A stretch of 64,000 nucleotides of DNA from Leclercia sp. 29361 (GTDB lineage Bacteria > Pseudomonadota > Gammaproteobacteria > Enterobacterales > Enterobacteriaceae): contig NZ_CP049786.1 in the NCBI RefSeq assembly GCF_011290365.1, positions 186,001-250,000 of the forward strand, given 5' to 3'. Of this stretch, positions 42,731-56,011 are shown one piece after another. The notes under the pieces are model-generated. The model had not been told where the DNA came from and did no database searches. It saw only the letters and a list, made by a program, of their open reading frames with translations. Position numbers and translations under genes: made by a program. Within the stretch, counting starts at the first letter, position 1, and each line of letters starts with the position of its first letter.

Positions 42731-44332
42731 ATGAATCAACAGGCAACCATTATCGATGAACTGGCCTTTAACCAACCGCATGGGGAGCAGGAACAGCAGG
42801 TTCTGACGCCCGATGCCGTTGAATTTCTTACCGAGCTGGTGACCCGCTTCACGCCAAAACGCAATAAGTTACTGGCGGCACGTATCCAGCAGCAGCAAGA
42901 CATTGATAATGGAAAGCTGCCTGACTTTATTTCGGAAACCGATTCCATTCGTGAAGGTGACTGGGCGATCCGCGGCATTCCGCAGGATCTGCAGGACCGA
43001 CGCGTCGAGATCACCGGCCCGGTAGAGCGCAAAATGGTGATCAATGCGCTGAATGCCAATGTGAAAGTCTTTATGGCGGATTTTGAAGATTCGCTGGCAC
43101 CTGACTGGAGCAAAGTGATCGAAGGGCAGATCAACCTGCGCGACGCGGTGAACGGCACCATCAGCCACACCAATGAAGCCGGCAAAATTTATCAGCTCAA
43201 GCCCAACCCGGCAGTACTGGTCTGTCGCGTGCGTGGCCTGCATTTACCGGAAAAGCATGTTACCTGGAACGGGGAAGCGATCCCCGGCAGCCTGTTCGAC
43301 TTTGCCCTCTACTTTTTCCACAACCATAAGACCTTGCTGGCCAAAGGCAGCGGTCCCTACTTCTACCTGCCGAAAACGCAGGCCTGGCAGGAAGCGGCCT
43401 GGTGGAGTGAGGTCTTCAGCTATGCCGAGGATCGTTTCGATCTGCCGCGCGGCACCATCAAAGCCACCCTGCTGATTGAAACCCTGCCAGCTGTGTTCCA
43501 GATGGATGAAATTCTGCATGCCCTGCGCGACCACATTGTGGGCCTGAACTGCGGCCGCTGGGATTACATCTTTAGCTATATCAAGACCCTGAAAAACCAC
43601 CCGGATCGCGTCCTGCCGGACCGTCAGGTGGTCACTATGGATAAATCATTCCTCAGTGCCTACTCGCGTCTGCTGATCAAAACCTGCCACAAACGCGGCG
43701 CTTTCGCGATGGGCGGCATGGCGGCCTTTATTCCGAGCAAAGACAGCGAACGTAACAATCAGGTGCTGAACAAGGTGAAGGCCGACAAAGAGCTGGAAGC
43801 CAGCAACGGCCATGACGGCACCTGGGTGGCGCACCCTGGGCTGGCCGATACCGCTATGGAGGTGTTCAACCGTATCCTGGGCGATAACAAAAATCAGCTG
43901 CACGTGACCCGCGAAGACGATGCGCCCATCACCGCCGCTCAGCTGCTCGAGCCGTGCGAGGGCGAGCGCACCGAAGAGGGGATGCGCGCCAATATCCGCG
44001 TGGCGGTGCAGTACATCGAGGCATGGATCTCCGGCAACGGCTGTGTGCCGATTTACGGTCTGATGGAGGATGCCGCCACCGCCGAGATCTCACGTACCTC
44101 TATCTGGCAGTGGATCCACCATCAGAAGACCCTCAGCAACGGCAAACCGGTGACTAAAGCCCTGTTCCGCCAGATGCTGTCGGAAGAGATGCTGAACATT
44201 CAGGAAGAACTGGGCGAGCACCGCTTCAGCAGCGGTCGCTTCGATGCCGCCGCACGCCTGATGGAACAGATCACTACCTCAGATGACTTAATCGACTTCC
44301 TGACGCTGCCTGGCTACCGCCTGCTGGCCTGA
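42731..44332 (+). CDS. aceB: Malate synthase A
   Basis: AceB condenses glyoxylate with acetyl-CoA to malate, the second step of the glyoxylate shunt. The start at 42731 (MNQQATIIDELAF, behind gaggag) gives 533 residues, as in E. coli; the frame extends upstream through the operator region without homology. Signatures include FMADFEDSLAPDW, LLIETLPAVFQMDEIL and GRWDYIFS of the TIM barrel. First gene of aceBAK. Confidence 0.97.
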   Translation: MNQQATIIDELAFNQPHGEQEQQVLTPDAVEFLTELVTRFTPKRNKLLAARIQQQQDIDNGKLPDFISETDSIREGDWAIRGIPQDLQDRRVEITGPVERKMVINALNANVKVFMADFEDSLAPDWSKVIEGQINLRDAVNGTISHTNEAGKIYQLKPNPAVLVCRVRGLHLPEKHVTWNGEAIPGSLFDFALYFFHNHKTLLAKGSGPYFYLPKTQAWQEAAWWSEVFSYAEDRFDLPRGTIKATLLIETLPAVFQMDEILHALRDHIVGLNCGRWDYIFSYIKTLKNHPDRVLPDRQVVTMDKSFLSAYSRLLIKTCHKRGAFAMGGMAAFIPSKDSERNNQVLNKVKADKELEASNGHDGTWVAHPGLADTAMEVFNRILGDNKNQLHVTREDDAPITAAQLLEPCEGERTEEGMRANIRVAVQYIEAWISGNGCVPIYGLMEDAATAEISRTSIWQWIHHQKTLSNGKPVTKALFRQMLSEEMLNIQEELGEHRFSSGRFDAAARLMEQITTSDDLIDFLTLPGYRLLA

Positions 44333-44365
44333 TTTCACCACATAACAATAATGGAGCATCTGCAC

Positions 44366-45670
44366 ATGAAAACCCGTACCCAACAAATCGAAGCATTACA
44401 GAACGAGTGGACTCAACCGCGCTGGGAAGGCATTGAACGCCCGTACAGCGCAGAGGAAGTGGTGAAGTTACGCGGCTCGGTCAACCCGGAGTGCACCCTG
44501 GCGCAGCTTGGGGCGGCCAAAATGTGGCGTCTGCTGCACGGCGAATCGAAAAAGGGCTACATCAACAGCCTCGGCGCGCTGACCGGCGGCCAGGCCTTGC
44601 AGCAGGCGAAAGCGGGGATTGAAGCGGTCTATCTCTCAGGCTGGCAGGTCGCGGCGGACGCCAACCTGGCGTCCAGCATGTACCCGGACCAGTCCCTCTA
44701 CCCGGCAAACTCCGTTCCGGCCGTGGTGGAGCGCATCAACAACACCTTCCGTCGTGCGGATCAGATCCAGTGGGCCTCCGGTATTGAGCCAAACGATCCG
44801 CGCTTTGTGGATTACTTCCTGCCGATTGTTGCCGATGCGGAAGCGGGCTTTGGCGGGGTACTGAACGCCTTCGAGCTGATGAAATCGATGATCGAGGCCG
44901 GTGCAGCGGCTGTTCACTTTGAAGATCAGCTGGCCTCAGTGAAGAAGTGCGGACACATGGGCGGCAAGGTGCTGGTCCCGACTCAGGAAGCGATCCAGAA
45001 ACTGGTGGCAGCTCGTCTGGCCGCTGACGTGCTGGGCGTCCCGACGCTGGTGATTGCCCGTACCGATGCCGATGCGGCGGACCTGATCACCTCCGATTGT
45101 GACCCTTACGACAGCCAGTTTATTACCGGCGAGCGCACCAGCGAAGGTTTCTATCGTACCCATGCCGGCATTGAGCAGGCGATCAGCCGCGGCCTGGCCT
45201 ACGCCCCTTATGCCGACCTGGTGTGGTGCGAAACCTCCACTCCGGATCTGGCCCTGGCTAAACGCTTCGCTGACGCCATCCATGCGAAATACCCGGGCAA
45301 ACTGCTGGCCTATAACTGCTCTCCGTCCTTCAACTGGCAGAAGAACCTGGACGATAAAACTATCGCCAGCTTCCAGCAGGAGCTGTCGGACATGGGCTAC
45401 AAATATCAGTTCATCACCCTCGCGGGTATTCACAGCATGTGGTTCAACATGTTCGACCTGGCGCATGCTTATGCCCAGGGTGAAGGCATGAAGCACTACG
45501 TTGAGAAGGTCCAACAGCCGGAATTTGAGGCCAGCAAACAGGGCTACACCTTCGCCTCGCACCAGCAGGAAGTGGGCACGGGCTACTTCGATAAAGTGAC
45601 CACTATTATTCAGGGCGGCGCCTCCTCCGTCACTGCCCTGACCGGGTCAACCGAAGAAGCACAGTTCTGA
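44366..45670 (+). CDS. aceA: Isocitrate lyase
   Basis: AceA splits isocitrate to succinate and glyoxylate. The start at 44366 ([11 protein letters not shown], behind ggagcatctgcac) gives 434 residues, equal to E. coli; an ATG five codons earlier overlaps the ribosome binding site. The active-site loop [10 protein letters not shown] (about residues 193-202) with the catalytic Cys is intact. It lies 33 bases after aceB. A hairpin repeat separates it from aceK. Confidence 0.97.
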   Translation: MKTRTQQIEALQNEWTQPRWEGIERPYSAEEVVKLRGSVNPECTLAQLGAAKMWRLLHGESKKGYINSLGALTGGQALQQAKAGIEAVYLSGWQVAADANLASSMYPDQSLYPANSVPAVVERINNTFRRADQIQWASGIEPNDPRFVDYFLPIVADAEAGFGGVLNAFELMKSMIEAGAAAVHFEDQLASVKKCGHMGGKVLVPTQEAIQKLVAARLAADVLGVPTLVIARTDADAADLITSDCDPYDSQFITGERTSEGFYRTHAGIEQAISRGLAYAPYADLVWCETSTPDLALAKRFADAIHAKYPGKLLAYNCSPSFNWQKNLDDKTIASFQQELSDMGYKYQFITLAGIHSMWFNMFDLAHAYAQGEGMKHYVEKVQQPEFEASKQGYTFASHQQEVGTGYFDKVTTIIQGGASSVTALTGSTEEAQF

Positions 45671-45678
45671 TATTTTTC

Positions 45679-45715
45679 CCCTCTCCCCTCTGGGGAGAGG
45701 GTTAGGGTGAGGGGG
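45679..45715. repeat. Dispersed hairpin repeat (ccctctcccc type), copy 2
   Basis: Stem cctctcccc/ggggagagg followed by gttagggtgaggggg, matching the copy at 32751. It lies between aceA and aceK and may attenuate or protect the transcript, consistent with low aceK expression relative to aceA. Confidence 0.7.
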
Positions 45716-45720
45716 AATAA

Positions 45721-47448
45721 ATGTCGCGTGGCCTGGAATTATTGATTGCACAGACCATCCTGCAGGGCTTTGATGCCCAGTATGGTCGTTTCCTTGAAGT
45801 AACGTCCGGGGCGCAGCAGCGCTTTGAGCAGGCCGACTGGCATGCGGTGCAGCAGGCCATGAAGCAGCGTATCCACCTTTACGATCATCACGTTGGCCTG
45901 GTGGTGGAGCAATTGCGCTGCATCACCGGCCATACCAGTACCGATGCCGCATTCTCGCTGCGGGTGAAAGAGCATTACACCCATCTGCTGCCGGATTACC
46001 CTCGCTTTGAAATTGCGGAAAGCTTTTTCAATTCCGTCTATTGTCGGCTGTTTGACCACCGTTCCCTGTCACCGGAGCGGCTCTTTATTTTTAGCTCTCA
46101 GCCTGAGCAACGCCTTCGTGCCTTGCCGCGTCCGCTGGCGAAAGCATTTTTTCCCGATCACGGCTGGGAGGCGCTGTTAACCAAGGTGTTAGCCGATCTG
46201 CCCCTGCGTCTGCCGTGGCAAAATCGCCCGCGTGATGTCGGGTATATCATTGCTCATCTCTCGGAAACGCTCGGGACCGATAACCTGCAGAACTGCCATC
46301 TTCAAATCGCTAACGAGCTTTTCTATCGCAACAAAGCCGCCTGGCTGGTAGGTAAGCTGATTACGCCGGACGCCACGCTGCCGTTTTTGCTGCCCATTCA
46401 CCGCAGCGATGAAGGGGAGCTGGCGGTCGATACCTGTCTGACCACCAGCGCCGAGGCGAGCATCGTTTTCGGCTTCGCCCGCTCCTATTTTATGGTGTAT
46501 GCCCCGCTGCCGGGGGCGCTGGTAGAGTGGCTGCGGGAGATCCTGCCTGGTAAAACCACCGCCGAACTGTACATGGCGATAGGCTGCCAGAAACACGCCA
46601 AAACTGAGAGTTACCGGGAGTATCTGCACTATATCAACCGTGCTGATGAGCAGTTTATCGAGGCGCCGGGCATTCGCGGCATGGTGATGCTGGTCTTTAC
46701 CCTGCCGGGGTTTGATCGGGTGTTTAAGGTGATTAAGGATAAATTCGCCCCGCAAAAAGAGATGACGGCCGCCCACGTGCGCGCCTGCTATCAGCTGGTG
46801 AAGGAGCACGATCGCGTCGGGCGAATGGCGGATACCCAGGAGTTTGAGAACTTCGTGCTCGACAAGCGGCAGATTGCGCCGGAACTGATGGCGCTGCTGT
46901 TGCAGGAAGCGTCTGGCAAGATTACCGATCTGGGCGACCGGATCGCCATCAGCCATCTCTATATCGAACGGCGGATGGTGCCGCTCAATATCTGGCTGGA
47001 GCAGGCGGAGGGGCAGGCGCTTCACGATGCCATCGAAGAATATGGCAACGCTATCCGCCAGCTGGCGGCGGCCAACATCTTTCCGGGTGATATGCTGTTT
47101 AAAAACTTCGGCGTCACCCGGCACGGGCGGGTGGTGTTCTACGATTACGACGAAATCTGCTACATGACGGAAGTGAATTTCCGCCAGATCCCGCCCCCGC
47201 GTTATCCGGAGGATGAGCTCGCCAGCGAGCCGTGGTATAGCGTCTCGCCGGGGGACGTTTTCCCGGAGGAGTTTCGGCACTGGCTCTGCGCCGACCCGCG
47301 CATCGGAGCGCTGTTTGAAGAGATGCATGCCGATCTGTTTCGCGCTGACTACTGGCGGAGCCTGCAGACGCGCATCCAGAACGGGCATGTGGAAGATGTG
47401 TACGCTTACCGGCGCAAGCAGCGGTTTAGCATCAGATTTGCGGTTTAG
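45721..47448 (+). CDS. aceK: Isocitrate dehydrogenase kinase/phosphatase
   Basis: AceK phosphorylates and dephosphorylates isocitrate dehydrogenase, setting the split between the TCA cycle and the glyoxylate shunt. The 575-residue protein is slightly shorter than E. coli AceK (578). Conserved segments include the regulatory N-terminal domain and the kinase part with [14 protein letters not shown] (ATP-binding lysines), [23 protein letters not shown] and [12 protein letters not shown]. Last gene of aceBAK. Confidence 0.96.
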   Translation: MSRGLELLIAQTILQGFDAQYGRFLEVTSGAQQRFEQADWHAVQQAMKQRIHLYDHHVGLVVEQLRCITGHTSTDAAFSLRVKEHYTHLLPDYPRFEIAESFFNSVYCRLFDHRSLSPERLFIFSSQPEQRLRALPRPLAKAFFPDHGWEALLTKVLADLPLRLPWQNRPRDVGYIIAHLSETLGTDNLQNCHLQIANELFYRNKAAWLVGKLITPDATLPFLLPIHRSDEGELAVDTCLTTSAEASIVFGFARSYFMVYAPLPGALVEWLREILPGKTTAELYMAIGCQKHAKTESYREYLHYINRADEQFIEAPGIRGMVMLVFTLPGFDRVFKVIKDKFAPQKEMTAAHVRACYQLVKEHDRVGRMADTQEFENFVLDKRQIAPELMALLLQEASGKITDLGDRIAISHLYIERRMVPLNIWLEQAEGQALHDAIEEYGNAIRQLAAANIFPGDMLFKNFGVTRHGRVVFYDYDEICYMTEVNFRQIPPPRYPEDELASEPWYSVSPGDVFPEEFRHWLCADPRIGALFEEMHADLFRADYWRSLQTRIQNGHVEDVYAYRRKQRFSIRFAV

Positions 47449-47520
47449 TGCCCGGTGGCGCTGCGCTTACCGGGCCTACGATCCGAATGTAGGCCGGGTA
47501 AGGCGCAGCCGCCACCCGGC
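47449..47520. repeat. REP inverted repeat pair between aceK and iclR
   Basis: Opposed cores tgcccggtggcgctgcgctta and gggtaaggcgcagccgccacccggc around gcctacg...gtaggcc, in the convergent gap. E. coli has arpA near here; it is absent. Confidence 0.85.
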
Positions 47521-47529
47521 AAAACCATC

Positions 47530-48354
47530 TTAACGAATCCCACCATACGCCAGCGTCACTTCCTTCGCCGCTTTGATCACCAGCGCCCCCAACTCGGTCA
47601 CGCGATCGTCGGTCATTCGTGAAATCGGCCCGGAAATGGAGATGGCGGCAAAGGGTTCGCGATGCTCGTCATAAATGCAGGCGGCAAGACAGCGCAGGCC
47701 GAGGGCATGCTCTTCATCATCAAAGGAGTAACCGCGCTTGCGCGTCAGGGCTAAATCCTCTTTCAGATGCAGTGGGGAAACCAGCGTCGCGTGGGTATAA
47801 GCATGTAAGCCTTTGCGGTGCAGCAGCCCGGTGACCTGCTCCTCGCTGAGCTGGGAGAGGAACGCTTTTCCTGCCCCGGAGGCGTGCATCGGCAGCTTGC
47901 CGCCAATCGGCGCAGACATGCGCATCAGCTGGGTGCACTGCACCTGGTCGATAATAATCGCCTGGTGATCGCTCTGGTCGAGCACCGCCAGGTTGACCGT
48001 CTCCCCGGAATCCTCCATCAGCTTGCGCAGGATCGGATGGACGATGGCGAGCAGGTTACGGCTCTGCAAAAAGCTGCTGCCGACGATAAACGCGTGGGCA
48101 CCCACGGACCAGTGGCCCAGCTCGCCTACCTGCCGGACAAAGCCCAACTGCTGCATGGTGGTCAGCAGGCGATGGGTAGTGGAGTTCGGCAGACCTGCCT
48201 GCTGGGCCAGCTCGGTTAGCGCCACGCTGCTGTGCGACTCGGCTATCCACTCCAGCAGTTTAAGGCCCCGCGTCAGGGACTGGACTTGTCCGCCCGGCTG
48301 GGCGGTTGCGGCGGCAGGTTTTCTGCCGCGTTTAGCGGGAACGGTGGCAACCAT
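47530..48354 (-). CDS. iclR: Acetate operon repressor IclR
   Basis: IclR represses aceBAK and itself; glyoxylate and pyruvate modulate it. The start at 48354 (MVATVPAKRGRK, behind ggagcctgtc) gives 274 residues, the E. coli length. The winged helix-turn-helix (LTELAQQAGLPNSTTHRLL, about residues 47-65) and the GAF-like ligand domain (LPMHASGAGKAFL) are intact. An in-frame start 33 bases upstream is less likely. An operator-like site lies in its own leader. Confidence 0.97.
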   Translation of the reverse strand: MVATVPAKRGRKPAAATAQPGGQVQSLTRGLKLLEWIAESHSSVALTELAQQAGLPNSTTHRLLTTMQQLGFVRQVGELGHWSVGAHAFIVGSSFLQSRNLLAIVHPILRKLMEDSGETVNLAVLDQSDHQAIIIDQVQCTQLMRMSAPIGGKLPMHASGAGKAFLSQLSEEQVTGLLHRKGLHAYTHATLVSPLHLKEDLALTRKRGYSFDDEEHALGLRCLAACIYDEHREPFAAISISGPISRMTDDRVTELGALVIKAAKEVTLAYGGIR

Positions 48355-48377
48355 GACAGGCTCCTTTTTCTGTATCG

Positions 48378-48392
48378 TGGAAATCATTTTCG
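48378..48392. promoter_or_regulatory. Putative IclR operator of iclR (autoregulation)
   Basis: TGGAAATCATTTTCG matches TGGAAATNATTTCCA at all but two of the defined positions and lies 24 bases upstream of the iclR start. Confidence 0.6.
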
Positions 48393-48444
48393 TTTTATTT
48401 GGCTGTTTTGCAACCGCTATCCTTACTGATCGGAGGAGTTATAG

Positions 48445-48457
48445 TGAACATGTCTCA
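48445..48457. promoter_or_regulatory. Possible MetR site upstream of metH
   Basis: TGAACATGTCTCA matches the MetR pattern TGAANNNNNTTCA with one change, about 92 bases before metH. MetR activates metH in E. coli. Confidence 0.45.
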
Positions 48458-48548
48458 TGTTACCGCGGTGTGACTTTTCCCCTTTGCAAGATTATGCCAG
48501 TATGGTCTGCTGGCCTTTTGGCCTGGTTGAGTGTTGTCGGGAGCAAGT

Positions 48549-52232
<3,684 letters not shown>

Positions 52233-52253
52233 GGTCACGTTTCCTTACAACAA

Positions 52254-52288
52254 ACAGGGCACCTACAGGGTGCCCTGTCTCTTTCTTA
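52254..52288 (+). terminator. Intrinsic terminator after metH
   Basis: Ten-bp stem acagggcacc/ggtgccctgt with a five-base loop followed by a pyrimidine-rich ctctttctt tract. Confidence 0.65.
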
Positions 52289-52327
52289 CGTTTGACCCCT
52301 TATACTTGAGAAGAGCTCAGGTCAGGC

Positions 52328-52357
52328 GTAGGCCGGATAAGCGAAGCGCCATCCGGC
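52328..52357. repeat. Single REP unit between metH and yjbB
   Basis: gtaggccggataagcgaagcgccatccggc, one copy of the classic REP palindromic unit. Confidence 0.85.
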
Positions 52358-52408
52358 GTTTCTGGCATGGGCTTAAGGAACTGATAACGAAAAGGAGAAC
52401 CTACATCC

Positions 52409-54040
52409 GTGCTGACTCTGCTACATCTGCTTTCTGCCGTGGCGTTGCTGGTCTGGGGCACGCACATTGTCCGTACCGGCGTGATGCGTGTTTTTGGTGC
52501 CCGTTTACGTACCGTCCTCAGCCGCAGCGTTGAGAAAAAGCCGCTCGCCTTCTGCGCCGGCATTGGCGTGACCGCGCTGGTGCAAAGCAGCAACGCCACC
52601 ACCATGCTGGTCACCTCATTTGTGGCTCAGGATCTGGTGGCGCTGACCCCTGCGCTGGTGATTGTCCTTGGCGCTGATGTCGGCACCGCCCTGATGGCGC
52701 GCGTGTTAACCTTCGATCTCTCCTGGCTGTCGCCGCTGCTGATTTTCATCGGCGTGATTTTCTTCCTTGGCCGCAAGCAGACCCGCGCCGGGCAACTGGG
52801 ACGGGTGGGAATCGGCCTTGGGCTGATTCTGCTGGCGCTGGAGCTGATCGTCCAGGCCGTCACCCCTATCACCCAGGCCAGCGGCGTGCAGGTCATTTTC
52901 GCCTCGCTGACCGGCGATATCCTGCTGGATGCGCTGATTGGCGCGGTGTTTGCCCTGATCAGTTACTCCAGCCTGGCGGCAGTGCTGTTAACCGCCACAC
53001 TCACCGCGGCGGGGATCATCTCCTTCCCGGTGGCGCTTTGTCTGGTGATTGGCGCCAACCTCGGTTCCGGCCTGCTGGCAGTACTCAACAACAGCGCCGC
53101 TAACGCCGCAGCCCGTCGGGTGGCGCTTGGCAGCCTGCTGTTCAAGCTGGTGGGTAGCCTGGCCATTCTGCCGTTCATTTATCCGCTGGCGAATCTGATG
53201 GACAACCTGCCGCTGCCGAAATCGGAGCTGGTGATCTACTTCCACGTCTTCTACAACCTGGTGCGCTGCCTGGTGATGGTGCCCTTTGCCGGCGTGATGG
53301 CACGATTCTGTGAACGGATTATCCGCGATGAACCCGAGCTGGATGCGCGCCTGAAACCCAAGCATCTGGACACATCAGCCTTGGATACCCCGGCGCTGGC
53401 ACTGGCTAATGCCGCCCGGGAAACGCTGCGCATGGGCGATGCCATGGAGCAGATGCTGGAGGGGCTGAAAAAGGTGATGCACGGCGAACCGCGAGAAGAG
53501 AAAGAGTTGCGCAAGCTCGCGGATGACATCAACGTGCTCTATACCGCCATCAAGCTCTATCTGGCGCGGATGCCAAAAGATGAGCTGGCGGAGGAGGAGT
53601 CCCGCCGCTGGGCGGAGATCATCGAGATGTCGCTCAACCTCGAGCAGGCCTCTGATATTGTCGAGCGCATGGGAAGTGAAATCGCGGATAAATCACTGGC
53701 GGCTCGCCGGGCGTTTTCCCTCGAAGGCGTTAAAGAGCTGGATGCGCTGCACGATCAGCTGCTCGCCAACCTGAAGCTGGCCATGTCGGTCTTCTTCTCC
53801 AGCGATCTGGCCAGCGCCCGTCGTCTGCGCCGTAACAAGCACCGTTTCCGTATTCTCAACCGCCGCTATTCCCACGCGCACGTTGACCGGCTGCACCAGC
53901 AGAACGTGCAAAGTATCGAGACCAGCTCCCTGCATATGGGGCTGCTGGGGGATATGAAACGTCTCAACTCCCTGTTCTGCGCGGTGGCGTACAGCGTGAT
54001 GGAGCAGCCGGATGAAGATGATGGCCGGGATGAGTATTAA
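52409..54040 (+). CDS. yjbB: Na/Pi-cotransporter family protein YjbB
   Basis: YjbB is an inner-membrane protein implicated in phosphate export in E. coli. It starts with GTG behind aaaggag. The 543-residue protein has an N-terminal half with repeated Na/Pi-cotransporter helices including the QSSNATTML motif (about residues 59-67) and a matching SYSSLAAVLL in the second repeat. The C-terminal PhoU-like helical domain spans about 330-530. Length equals E. coli. The usual next gene, pepE, is replaced by a toxin-antitoxin pair. Confidence 0.94.
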   Translation: MLTLLHLLSAVALLVWGTHIVRTGVMRVFGARLRTVLSRSVEKKPLAFCAGIGVTALVQSSNATTMLVTSFVAQDLVALTPALVIVLGADVGTALMARVLTFDLSWLSPLLIFIGVIFFLGRKQTRAGQLGRVGIGLGLILLALELIVQAVTPITQASGVQVIFASLTGDILLDALIGAVFALISYSSLAAVLLTATLTAAGIISFPVALCLVIGANLGSGLLAVLNNSAANAAARRVALGSLLFKLVGSLAILPFIYPLANLMDNLPLPKSELVIYFHVFYNLVRCLVMVPFAGVMARFCERIIRDEPELDARLKPKHLDTSALDTPALALANAARETLRMGDAMEQMLEGLKKVMHGEPREEKELRKLADDINVLYTAIKLYLARMPKDELAEEESRRWAEIIEMSLNLEQASDIVERMGSEIADKSLAARRAFSLEGVKELDALHDQLLANLKLAMSVFFSSDLASARRLRRNKHRFRILNRRYSHAHVDRLHQQNVQSIETSSLHMGLLGDMKRLNSLFCAVAYSVMEQPDEDDGRDEY

Positions 54041-54192
54041 TCTGGATAACGCCTCGCAGAAGTGAACTGCGGGGCGTGACGACAGTCCTCTGGCACGCTA
54101 CCGTGAAGCCCTTATTTTCCCGGAGGGTATAGAAAATGCTCATTTACTACGCTACGCTGCAACACATCATGCGCATTGCTACGGGAGTTATC

Positions 54193-54429
54193 ATGCGCAC
54201 CAGACCAGGCATTAAAAAATCTGTGAATGTCTCTCTGTCGCCAGAGGTACTGGAGCATGCACGTCAACTTAACATCAACCTGTCCGCAGTTTTGACCGAA
54301 GCGTTGATGGAGAAATTTCATGAAAATAACCGTGCGGAGTGGTTGCAGGACAACACCTCTTCTATAGAAGCGGTTAATCAGTGGGTAGATGAAAACGGCT
54401 CATTCAGTGATTTTCAGCGATCGTTCTGA
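54193..54429 (+). CDS. ccdA: CcdA-type antitoxin
   Basis: A 78-residue homologue of CcdA, the antitoxin that binds CcdB and represses the pair's promoter. The start at 54193 follows gggag; an ATG at 54136 would add 19 residues without family match. The N-terminal part (KKSVNVSLSPEVLEHAR) fits a ribbon-helix-helix DNA-binding domain. The C-terminal QWVDENGSFSDFQRSF matches the CcdB-binding tail. Its stop overlaps the toxin start (TGATG). The module is clearly richer in A+T than its neighbours, a sign of transfer. Confidence 0.88.
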   Translation: MRTRPGIKKSVNVSLSPEVLEHARQLNINLSAVLTEALMEKFHENNRAEWLQDNTSSIEAVNQWVDENGSFSDFQRSF

Positions 54430-54746
54430 TGGAACAGTACTTTGCGTACCAGAATAAAGGACCCGGAAAAGGAGTTTATCCTTATTTGGTTAATCTTCAG
54501 CATCCGATAGCCAGTGTGTTAAAGCATGTGCTGGTGGCGCCAGCGATCGAATTAGCTCAATTGTCAGGTAATAAACCACCTGCCAAAATTTGTCCTGTTG
54601 TCGACATAGCCGAAAAGCCACATGTGGTGATGACGCATATGATGGCGGGGATCCCGGCAAAGGAGGTCGGAGAGCGTATTGCTGATTTAACCCATGAACG
54701 AACCGCGTTACGGGATGCTCTCGATTTTCTCATCAATGGATACTAA
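54429..54746 (+). CDS. ccdB: CcdB-type toxin (DNA gyrase inhibitor family)
   Basis: A 105-residue protein of the CcdB family, which poisons DNA gyrase by binding GyrA. Shared features with F-plasmid CcdB are the N-terminal beta strands ([10 protein letters not shown]), the [24 protein letters not shown] region and a final helix. The last three residues are N-G-Y where F CcdB has W-G-I, residues important for gyrase poisoning, so potency may differ. Translation is coupled to ccdA by a TGATG overlap. Lies between yjbB and rluF where E. coli carries pepE. Confidence 0.87.
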   Translation: MEQYFAYQNKGPGKGVYPYLVNLQHPIASVLKHVLVAPAIELAQLSGNKPPAKICPVVDIAEKPHVVMTHMMAGIPAKEVGERIADLTHERTALRDALDFLINGY

Positions 54747-54799
54747 CCCATTTTTGTTGCCCGCAACCTAAGGTATATTTCGCCTCTACAGGAGAAATT

Positions 54800-55675
54800 A
54801 TGCTGCCAACTCAATCCACCCGATTAAACAAATACATTAGCGAGAGCGGGATCTGCTCGCGTCGCGAGGCTGACCGTTACATCGAACAGGGCAACGTGTT
54901 TATCAATGGTAAACGCGCCACCATTGGCGATCAGGTCGCCCCTGGCGACGTGGTCAAAGTGAATGGTCAACTGATCGAGCCCCGGGACGAAGAAGACCTG
55001 GTGTTTATCGCGCTGAATAAACCGGTTGGCATTGTCAGTACTACAGAAGATGGCGAGCGCGACAACATCGTCGATTTCGTCAACCACAGCAGCCGTATCT
55101 TCCCGATTGGCCGTCTGGATAAAGACTCCCAGGGGCTGATTTTCCTCACTAACCACGGCGATCTGGTGAATAAAATCCTGCGGGCCGGTAACGACCACGA
55201 GAAAGAGTATATCGTCACGGTCAACAAGCCGGTCACGGACGACTTTATTCGCGGGATGGGGGCGGGCGTGCCGATCCTCGGTACGGTGACGAAAAAGTGC
55301 AAGGTGAAGAAAGAAGCGCCGTTCGCGTTTCGTATCACCCTGGTTCAGGGCTTAAACCGCCAGATCCGCCGCATGTGCGAACATTTTGGTTTCGAAGTGA
55401 CCAGGCTGGAACGTACCCGCATCATGAACGTTAGTCTCTCCGGCATCCCGCTGGGTGAATGGCGCGATCTGACCGGGGATGAGTTGATTGAGCTGTTTAA
55501 GCTGATCGAGAATTCGTCCTCAGAAGCGAAGCCGAAAGCGAAGGCAAAACCGAAAACGCAGGGCATTAAACGCCCGGTGGTTAAAGCCCCGCAGGGGGAA
55601 GAGAAAAGCAAAGCCAAACCGGCCGGGAACGGAAAACGCTTTACCCAGCCAGGGCGCAAAAAGAAAGGGCGCTAA
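54800..55675 (+). CDS. rluF: 23S rRNA pseudouridine(2604) synthase RluF
   Basis: RluF converts U2604 of 23S rRNA (and U35 of tRNA-Tyr) to pseudouridine. The 291-residue protein has an N-terminal S4 RNA-binding domain ([22 protein letters not shown]), the catalytic [18 protein letters not shown] (Asp near residue 107) and [14 protein letters not shown]. The tail is Lys-rich and low in complexity (about 240-291), typical of RluF. Its stop codon abuts that of the convergent yjbD. Confidence 0.96.
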   Translation: MLPTQSTRLNKYISESGICSRREADRYIEQGNVFINGKRATIGDQVAPGDVVKVNGQLIEPRDEEDLVFIALNKPVGIVSTTEDGERDNIVDFVNHSSRIFPIGRLDKDSQGLIFLTNHGDLVNKILRAGNDHEKEYIVTVNKPVTDDFIRGMGAGVPILGTVTKKCKVKKEAPFAFRITLVQGLNRQIRRMCEHFGFEVTRLERTRIMNVSLSGIPLGEWRDLTGDELIELFKLIENSSSEAKPKAKAKPKTQGIKRPVVKAPQGEEKSKAKPAGNGKRFTQPGRKKKGR

Positions 55676-55948
55676 TCAGCGCCTTCCACGGGTTGGGGTA
55701 CTGGCCGACCAGGAAAACGTTGCCTCTTTATCCACTTTATAAGCCTGCTCTTTTTTAAGTTTGCGGGCTTTTTTGGCTTCCACTTCACGCTGAGCCATCA
55801 GTTTATCGATGTACTCTTTTTTAACGTGATTGGTTTCGGCGTTGGTCAGCAGTCGGCCATGGGCGATACGGGCGCGATCGAGCAGGGTTTTCAGTTCGCG
55901 CTGCTCGCTTTCCGTCATCTCTTTCTGGGTCAATCTCGGTGTGGACAT
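55676..55948 (-). CDS. yjbD: YjbD family protein (DUF3811)
   Basis: A 90-residue, highly charged, mostly helical protein matching E. coli YjbD; function unknown. It begins MSTPRLTQKEMTESEQRELKT and has a Lys-rich central helix (about residues 43-68). It is convergent with rluF; a ggcgct/agcgcc palindrome spans the two adjoining stop codons. Confidence 0.9.
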   Translation of the reverse strand: MSTPRLTQKEMTESEQRELKTLLDRARIAHGRLLTNAETNHVKKEYIDKLMAQREVEAKKARKLKKEQAYKVDKEATFSWSASTPTRGRR

Positions 55949-56011
55949 ACCTGAAGCCTCCTGTGGACGAGGCTTCAGTGTAAAGCATGCCTTCGCTGTC
56001 GCGAAGCTGAA

